From contig NZ_JAEUOI010000016.1 of assembly GCF_016790145.1 (NCBI RefSeq), positions 1 through 50,897 of the forward strand: 50,897 nt of DNA. The letters are read 5' to 3'. Origin of the DNA: Propionivibrio sp. Lineage in GTDB: Bacteria > Pseudomonadota > Gammaproteobacteria > Burkholderiales > Rhodocyclaceae. The notes beneath the pieces are model-generated. The model saw only the letters and a program-made list of their open reading frames with translations, did no database searches and was not told the origin of the DNA. A program made the translations under genes and the position numbers. How positions within the stretch are numbered: position 1 is the first letter of the stretch; every line of letters starts with the position of its first letter. Of the stretch, positions 45,994-50,897 are shown in pieces.

Positions 45994-46148
45994 CGACGAT
46001 GTCCCTGTGGGAGTCTCGCCGATAGACGACCTGCAAGCCAATAAATACGCCATTCTTCGGATGCATGCCTGGTAGCTCGCCATTTTCATGGGCGTTGCAG
46101 ACTTGTCGTATGGGACGATCGTTTCAAGAACAAATTTGCAGCACTTAT

Positions 46149-46544
46149 TCAAACAGCCCAGTTTTCGATGGTCAAGCCGGGAATACGTGCAAAATCACGT
46201 TCGTTGTTGGTGACGAGAATCAAATTTTCAGCGAGCGCATGGCAGGCAATCAGGGTGTCCTTGTAGCCCAGGAGCCTGCCGGACAGCTTTTGGGTGGCTC
46301 GCAGTTTGGCATAGTGCTCTGCCGCTGAAACAGGCCATTCCAGGCAGGGCATGTAATCGAGAAACGCGAGCACCGCGAGTTTAAGCGCCGTGGCCTCGGG
46401 TACGAGTTCAAGACCATACAGCAATTCGCCACGGGTAATGGCCGAAATGGCGATTTCTTCACTTACCAGCCCAGCACGTATTTTGCCCAACAACCCCGGC
46501 TCCTTGCGCTTGATCGCGTAGCTGCAAAAGCCACGGCTCACCAC
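46149..46544 (-). pseudogene. VapC-type PIN-domain toxin missing its N-terminal catalytic segment
   Basis: Residues from FCSYAIKRKEPG to the end align with VapC toxins: the conserved Glu is in TRGELLYGLE, the central Asp in GYKDTLIACHAL and the last acidic patch in NNERDFARIPGL. VapC proteins begin with a segment like MLDTNICSYI, whose Asp is an essential Mg ligand of the RNase site. Here that part is replaced by MVSRG, and no LDTN-like sequence is found in any frame just upstream. No VapB-type antitoxin gene is found upstream. I judge it an inactive remnant; a frameshift at the 5' end is the alternative. It lies between two metabolic genes, near gabD. Confidence 0.7.
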
Positions 46545-46663
46545 GACCCATGGGCCAGAGGCCTTGTTGACGCTGAGGCGCGATACGCCGTCATGACCAA
46601 GTGAATTGCTCGCACGCGACGGGCTGCGCCATGCGTCGGGGGTACCCAGAGCGGATCAGGAAC

Positions 46664-48124
46664 TCATTTATCCACACCGCCCATGCACAGATACTTGATC
46701 GCCAGATAATCGTCCATCCCGTACTTCGAGCCTTCGCGGCCCAGACCGGATTGCTTGACGCCGCCAAATGGTGCGACTTCATTCGAAATCAGTCCGGTAT
46801 TGATGCCGACCATCCCGCTCTCCAGGGCTTCCGCGACGCGCCAGATACGGCCGATGTCGCGTGAATAGAAATAGCTGGCCAGACCGAATTCGGTGTCGTT
46901 GGCCAGTTCGATCGCTTCGGCGTCGGTCTCGAAGCGGAACAGCGGGGCCAGCGGGCCAAAGGTTTCTTCGCGTGCGACGCGCATGTCCGGGGTGGCGTCG
47001 GCGATCACCGTCGGCTCGAAAAAACTGTGTCCGAGCGCATGGCGCTTGCCGCCAGTCAGCAGGCGTCCGCCCTTGGCCAGGGCATCGGCGACGTGCTCTT
47101 CCACTTTGCTGATGGCGGCTGCGTCGATCAACGGCCCTTGGGTCACGCCGGGCTCGACGCCATTGCCGACCTTGAGCTTTTCAACGGCGGCGACCAGTTT
47201 TTCGGCGAACAGATCGTATACGCCGTCCTGCACATAGAGACGGTTGGCGCAAACACAGGTCTGGCCCGCGTTGCGGTACTTGGAAACGATCGCCCCCTCG
47301 ACCGCTGCATCGAGGTCGGCATCGTCAAATACGATGAACGGCGCGTTGCCGCCCAGTTCCAGCGACACTTTCTTGATCGTCGCCGCGCATTGTTGCATCA
47401 GCGTGCGGCCGACTTCGGTCGATCCGGTGAAGGTGAGCTTGCGCACGATCGGGTTGGCGGTCATCTCGCCGCCGATGGCGCTCGACGATCCGGTCAGCAC
47501 GCTGAAGATGCCGGCAGGCACGCCGGCGCGTTCGGCGAGAACCGCCAGCGCCAGCCCGGAGTAGGGCGTCGCCAGGGCCGGCTTGAACACCATCGGACAA
47601 CCCGCCGCCAGTGCCGGGCCGACCTTGCGCGTGATCATCGCCGCCGGGAAGTTCCACGGCGTAATCGCCGCGCAGACGCCGATCGGCTGCTTGATGACGA
47701 GGATGCGGCGATCCGGCCACGGCGACTGCAGAGTGTCGCCATTGACGCGCTTGGCTTCTTCGGCAAACCATTCGATAAAGGAGGCGGCGTAGGCAATTTC
47801 GCCCCTGGCTTCGGCCAGCGGTTTTCCTTGCTCGACGGTCATGATCAGCGCCAGATCGTCGGCATTGGCGAGTATCAGATCGTTCCATTGGCGCAGGATG
47901 GCGCTGCGCTCCTTGCCGGTTTTTGCCCGCCAGGCCGGCCACGCACTATCGGCTGCGGCGATCGCGCGGCGGGTTTCTGCGGCACCCATGTTCGGCACGG
48001 TGCCGATCGTTTCACCGGTGGCCGGGTTGGTGACGGGACAGGTTTCACCATTGTCCGCGTTGCACCACTGTCCGTACAGATAGGCCTGCTGCCGCAGTAG
48101 CGAGGGGTCTTTCAGTTGCATCAT
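46664..48124 (-). CDS. gabD: NAD(P)-dependent succinate-semialdehyde dehydrogenase
   Basis: A 486-residue aldehyde dehydrogenase. The catalytic Cys is C290 (RNAGQTCVCANR), the general-base Glu is E256 (LELGGNAP), and the cofactor region is ITPWNFPAAMITRK with FTGSTEVGR. The pattern and the ending FGGVKQSGLGREGSKYGMDDYLAIKY are typical of GabD. It oxidises succinic semialdehyde to succinate, as in GABA or 4-hydroxybutyrate breakdown; glutarate semialdehyde is also possible. GGAG eight bases before the ATG supports the start. No gabT or regulator gene is adjacent. Confidence 0.92.
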   Translation of the reverse strand: MMQLKDPSLLRQQAYLYGQWCNADNGETCPVTNPATGETIGTVPNMGAAETRRAIAAADSAWPAWRAKTGKERSAILRQWNDLILANADDLALIMTVEQGKPLAEARGEIAYAASFIEWFAEEAKRVNGDTLQSPWPDRRILVIKQPIGVCAAITPWNFPAAMITRKVGPALAAGCPMVFKPALATPYSGLALAVLAERAGVPAGIFSVLTGSSSAIGGEMTANPIVRKLTFTGSTEVGRTLMQQCAATIKKVSLELGGNAPFIVFDDADLDAAVEGAIVSKYRNAGQTCVCANRLYVQDGVYDLFAEKLVAAVEKLKVGNGVEPGVTQGPLIDAAAISKVEEHVADALAKGGRLLTGGKRHALGHSFFEPTVIADATPDMRVAREETFGPLAPLFRFETDAEAIELANDTEFGLASYFYSRDIGRIWRVAEALESGMVGINTGLISNEVAPFGGVKQSGLGREGSKYGMDDYLAIKYLCMGGVDK

Positions 48125-48413
48125 GAGGTTACTCCGTGAATAAAAGCAAACGTGAACTCTAAAGCAAACCCATAGCCCAGCGAAAACAATTCAACGTGCA
48201 GCAACTGGCTTTGGGACGCTTTGGTTTATCGTGCTTTTTCAGCCAACTTCGACTCGTTGTGAGCCCATCGTTCTTGTGCGTAGCGCTTGACCACGTCGTC
48301 AGCAAGGCTGACCAGAATCCCATTGGAAGCCTTTCCTGCCAAGCAGGTGAGTAGTTGCAAGAGGCCTCAATGCATTATTGACAAGCAATTTCCCTGACCC
48401 ATTTGCATACTGC

Positions 48414-48444
48414 TTGCAAAATCAATCGGAAGCTATGCTATACA
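48414..48444 (+). promoter_or_regulatory. Possible promoter of the DUF3334 gene
   Basis: TG-C-TATACA gives an extended -10 at 48439-48444, with TTGCAA at 48414-48419 as -35 after a long 19-base spacer. A perfect TTGACA also occurs at 48378-48383 but lacks a matching -10. The remaining part of 48125-48413 holds nothing I can support. Confidence 0.35.
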
Positions 48445-48480
48445 TACGCCTTTATTCCACGATAGGACAATTACTTAATC

Positions 48481-49164
48481 ATGAGAACGCAAGAAAATCC
48501 TGTCATATTCGGCACCGAAGATATTCTGCTCAGCCTGTGCAATTCGGTGACCAGGGTGCTGACCCTTGCAACGAAAAGTCAGATTCACTTTTCTGGAATG
48601 GTTCAGCGGATCACAAAAACCTGTCTCAAGCCGGATATTGGCTGCTTTGTCCTGTTCGACGGTGGTTTCTCGGGACTCGTGGTCATCAATTTCTCCGCCC
48701 AGGCCGCCATGGAACTGTATGAGAGTTACATGCAGAATATGGGCATGGCGAAGGAAGGCCTGGCCAGTTCGCACACCTCGGATGAGGTCAGCAATGTCAT
48801 GGGGGAGCTGATGAACCAGATCGTCGGCGATTTCACCGGCAAGGTGGCGCGTGAGTTGCAGACCAATATCACACAGAACCAGCCCAAGATGATCGTTCTA
48901 AACAAGCAGGTGATGTTGAGCGTGGACACCAATCTCGAAAAGCCAGAGGCACGGCGCGTCACCTTCTACACCGGCAGCAACAAAATATTCTATTTGGAAC
49001 TGGCCATCGACCGGACCGAGTTCATCAAATTGTTTGATTTTGAGGTCCTCGAGACCGAAGACCCCGACGCGTTGTTGGCTCAGGCCAATACACAGTCCTC
49101 GCCGACCCCCGCGCCGATGCAATCGAAAGATCAGGACGACCTGCTGGATTCACTCGGCATGTGA
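48481..49164 (+). CDS. DUF3334-family protein (CheC/CheX-like fold suspected)
   Basis: A 227-residue soluble protein. The central part (ITKTCLKPDIGCFVLFDGGFSGLVVINFS, SHTSDEVSNVMGELMNQIVGDFTGKVARELQT, NQPKMIVLNKQV) is the pattern I know from DUF3334 proteins. The E-x-x-N arrangement in VMGELMNQIVGDF resembles the active-site helix of CheC/CheX/FliY phosphatases, so it may act on phosphorylated receiver domains, but this is a suggestion from motif shape only. The last ~30 residues are polar and end DDLLDSLGM, a short motif of the kind that docks to partner proteins. Convergent with the SulP gene. Confidence 0.82.
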   Translation: MRTQENPVIFGTEDILLSLCNSVTRVLTLATKSQIHFSGMVQRITKTCLKPDIGCFVLFDGGFSGLVVINFSAQAAMELYESYMQNMGMAKEGLASSHTSDEVSNVMGELMNQIVGDFTGKVARELQTNITQNQPKMIVLNKQVMLSVDTNLEKPEARRVTFYTGSNKIFYLELAIDRTEFIKLFDFEVLETEDPDALLAQANTQSSPTPAPMQSKDQDDLLDSLGM

Positions 49165-49255
49165 AGCCAGAGGCCTGAAGAACGGAATTGGCCGTAAAAC
49201 GCCATTTTGAAATGATTTGCACTGGCAGGTGCAATCCTGTTGCACCCGCTGTGCC

Positions 49256-50897
49256 TCAGTACTCCAGCACGCGCAGCTCGGCGTTGGTATAGCGCAGCCG
49301 GCTGGCGAGTACGCTGGCCACGCCTTCCATGAGGTTCAGGGCGAGCTTCTTGTGCTCTTCGGCCAGCAGATCAAAGGTCTTGCGCGACAGAACGTAGAGC
49401 TCGGTATCGGAGAACACCACGGCGTCGGCCGAGCGCACTTCGCCATCGAGGAATGTCATTTCGCCGAATAAGGCGCCGCGGCCGAAGGTGCCGAGATGGT
49501 GGCTGAGCTTCTCAGAGATCGGCAGCATGATGCGCACGGAGCCGCTGCGGATGATGAACAACTCGTCACCGTCATCGCCACGGGTGAAAATTTTCTCGCC
49601 GCTCCGGTAGGCGCGCTTTTCGATGAGTTGATCGAATGTAGCGAGGGTCTCCGGCTTGCGCTCCTTGAAGAGTTCGATCTCATGCAGTTCCAGCGGTTTT
49701 TCCTCGCCACGCGCAAGCGCCGCCTCATCGATCAGGCGGTCTTCGACCCATTCCAGCGCATCGTCGAGCTCGGCGAACACGCGCACCGGGCTTTCCTTGC
49801 GCACCAGGCCAACCTGGTCGAAGTACTGCTCCATGTCTCGACCCGAGGGCAGGCTTTGCGGCAACTGGCTGAAGATCAGGAAACCCTGGCGATCGGCGAG
49901 CATGTCCTTTACCTGATCGAGCATGTGCGCGGCGGTGACATCGACGGTCTGCACGCGCCGCATGTCGAGGATGACGTAGTCGCGAGTCTTGAGTTCGGGC
50001 TCCAGCGCACTATAAAGCTGGTTGGTGGTGCCGAAGAAAATGCTGCCCTGCAGTTCGACAACGAGGACACGGGTGCCGCGTGCCACAAGAATTTCCATCT
50101 CCTCGTGGGTGCGCACGCGCTTGGAAAAAATCTCGTTGCCATAGACCTTGCGGCGCACGATGGTGCCGCCGATCTGTTCGCGGATGAACAGCATTATGGC
50201 GAGTACGATGCCGACGCCCGACGCGGCGATCAGGCTTGCCGTCAGCGCCGTGACGATGACAGCGGCAATCACGGCAAAATCGAGTATCGTCGAGCGCTGC
50301 TTGAGCAAGTTGAAGCTGTGGCGGTCTATCATGCGCACGCCGATGACGATCAGGATCGCCGCCAGCGCTGCCACCGGCACCCACGAGATCAGCGTGCCGA
50401 ACACCAGAAAGGCGACCAGTACCATCACCCCTTCGATCACGCCCGAGAGCCGGCTCTGCGCGCCGCTGGAAATGTTCACCAGCGTGGCGCCCATGGTGCC
50501 GGCACCGGGGATACCACCGACCAGGGCCGAGCCGACGTTACCCAGCCCCTGGCCGATCAGTTCGCGGTTCGAATTGTGGCGTGAGCGCGTCAGCGCATCG
50601 AGTACGACGCAGGTTTTGAGGGTATCGATCGAGAGCAGAACCGCCAGTGTCAGTGCCGGCAGCGCAATCTGCCGAATCTGCTCGAAACCGATGCTCCCCA
50701 AGGCCTGCCAGCGTCCAGTCATGGCCTCGGCGAAGCGGCCACCACCGTCGCCGAATGAACCGACGACGAGCGCGTTGCCCTCAAGTTCGAGCAGTCCCGG
50801 ATCGGCGAGTCCGAGGGCAAAATAGGCACCGACGCCGGCCGCCAGTCCGAGAATCGCTGCCGGTACCCGGCGGGTCAGGCGCGGTGCGCCAAGCATC
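49256..50897 (-). CDS. SulP-family anion transporter with STAS and cyclic-nucleotide-binding domains, N-terminus outside the window
   Basis: The visible ~546 residues are the C-terminal part of a larger protein whose frame runs off the right edge. First come several TM segments of the SulP carrier (LLSIDTLKTCVVLDALTRSRHNSNRELIGQGLGN and GGIPGAGTMGATLVN are typical), then a STAS domain (~RVLVVELQGSIFFGTTNQL), and finally a cyclic-nucleotide-binding domain (YRSGEKIFTRGDDGDELFIIRSGSVRI then FGEMTFLDGEVRSADAV). SulP proteins carry sulfate, bicarbonate or dicarboxylates; the substrate is unknown. The cNMP domain suggests control by cAMP or a similar ligand, and its phosphate-binding region FGEMTFLDGEVRSADA is close to the FGExALL..RSA pattern. 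Confidence 0.9.
   Translation of the reverse strand, partial: MLGAPRLTRRVPAAILGLAAGVGAYFALGLADPGLLELEGNALVVGSFGDGGGRFAEAMTGRWQALGSIGFEQIRQIALPALTLAVLLSIDTLKTCVVLDALTRSRHNSNRELIGQGLGNVGSALVGGIPGAGTMGATLVNISSGAQSRLSGVIEGVMVLVAFLVFGTLISWVPVAALAAILIVIGVRMIDRHSFNLLKQRSTILDFAVIAAVIVTALTASLIAASGVGIVLAIMLFIREQIGGTIVRRKVYGNEIFSKRVRTHEEMEILVARGTRVLVVELQGSIFFGTTNQLYSALEPELKTRDYVILDMRRVQTVDVTAAHMLDQVKDMLADRQGFLIFSQLPQSLPSGRDMEQYFDQVGLVRKESPVRVFAELDDALEWVEDRLIDEAALARGEEKPLELHEIELFKERKPETLATFDQLIEKRAYRSGEKIFTRGDDGDELFIIRSGSVRIMLPISEKLSHHLGTFGRGALFGEMTFLDGEVRSADAVVFSDTELYVLSRKTFDLLAEEHKKLALNLMEGVASVLASRLRYTNAELRVLEY

Overview
The window looks like a chromosomal segment of a betaproteobacterium, most likely of the order Rhodocyclales (the Accumulibacter, Propionivibrio and Dechloromonas group). 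This is inference from content: a class I PHA synthase, PHA reductase and PhaR set, an exopolyphosphatase, two large proton-pumping pyrophosphatases, MlaE-type lipid transporters with fused STAS domains, and RimO next to PhaR. PHA, polyphosphate and PPi pumps together fit a storage-polymer lifestyle, but no 16S or marker set is present. No tRNA, rRNA, intact transposase, prophage or CRISPR array was seen.

Layout. 0-2 kb: the end of a receiver-domain protein, a receiver-PAS protein and a Crp/Fnr-type regulator. 2-10 kb: a small secreted protein divergent from a tightly overlapping macA-macB-tolC-like-asmA-like operon. 10-13 kb: a small coiled-coil stress protein, a collagen-like lipoprotein and a cardiolipin-synthase-like enzyme. 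13-22 kb (minus strand): a possible seven-gene unit with an MlaE/F/D-plus-lipoprotein lipid transporter, oleate hydratase, a P-type ATPase and an MDR oxidoreductase. 22-27.5 kb (plus strand): ppx followed by a second copy of the same four-gene lipid transporter. 28-34.5 kb: two paralogous H+-pyrophosphatases facing each other around a conserved-looking gene of unknown function. 35-39 kb: 4.5S RNA, an FAD oxidoreductase, two glycosyltransferases of the families named after arsenosugar clusters, and an RhlE-type helicase. 39.5-44.3 kb: phaC, phaB, phaR, rimO. 44.5-51 kb: a GlcD-type flavin dehydrogenase, a truncated VapC toxin, gabD, a DUF3334 gene and a SulP transporter with STAS and cyclic-nucleotide-binding domains cut by the window edge.

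The most interesting signal is regulatory. Five copies of a 16-bp palindrome, half-site TGT[GA]CGC, spacing as in E. coli CRP sites, lie only upstream of envelope-related units: the small secreted protein, macAB-tolC-asmA, the coiled-coil stress protein, the collagen-like lipoprotein and the first lipid-transporter operon. In four of them a -10-like hexamer is centred 31-32 bp from the palindrome centre, which is class II CRP-promoter geometry. A Crp/Fnr-type regulator with an altered recognition helix is encoded at the left end, beside two-component receiver genes. I propose, as inference, a local envelope-stress or lipid-homeostasis regulon. Other points of note are the duplicated lipid transporters flanking ppx, the coupling of oleate hydratase to a cation pump, the convergent pyrophosphatase pair, a possible AUC start in the first MlaD gene, an orphan terminator suggesting a small RNA, and a dispersed hairpin-forming repeat.
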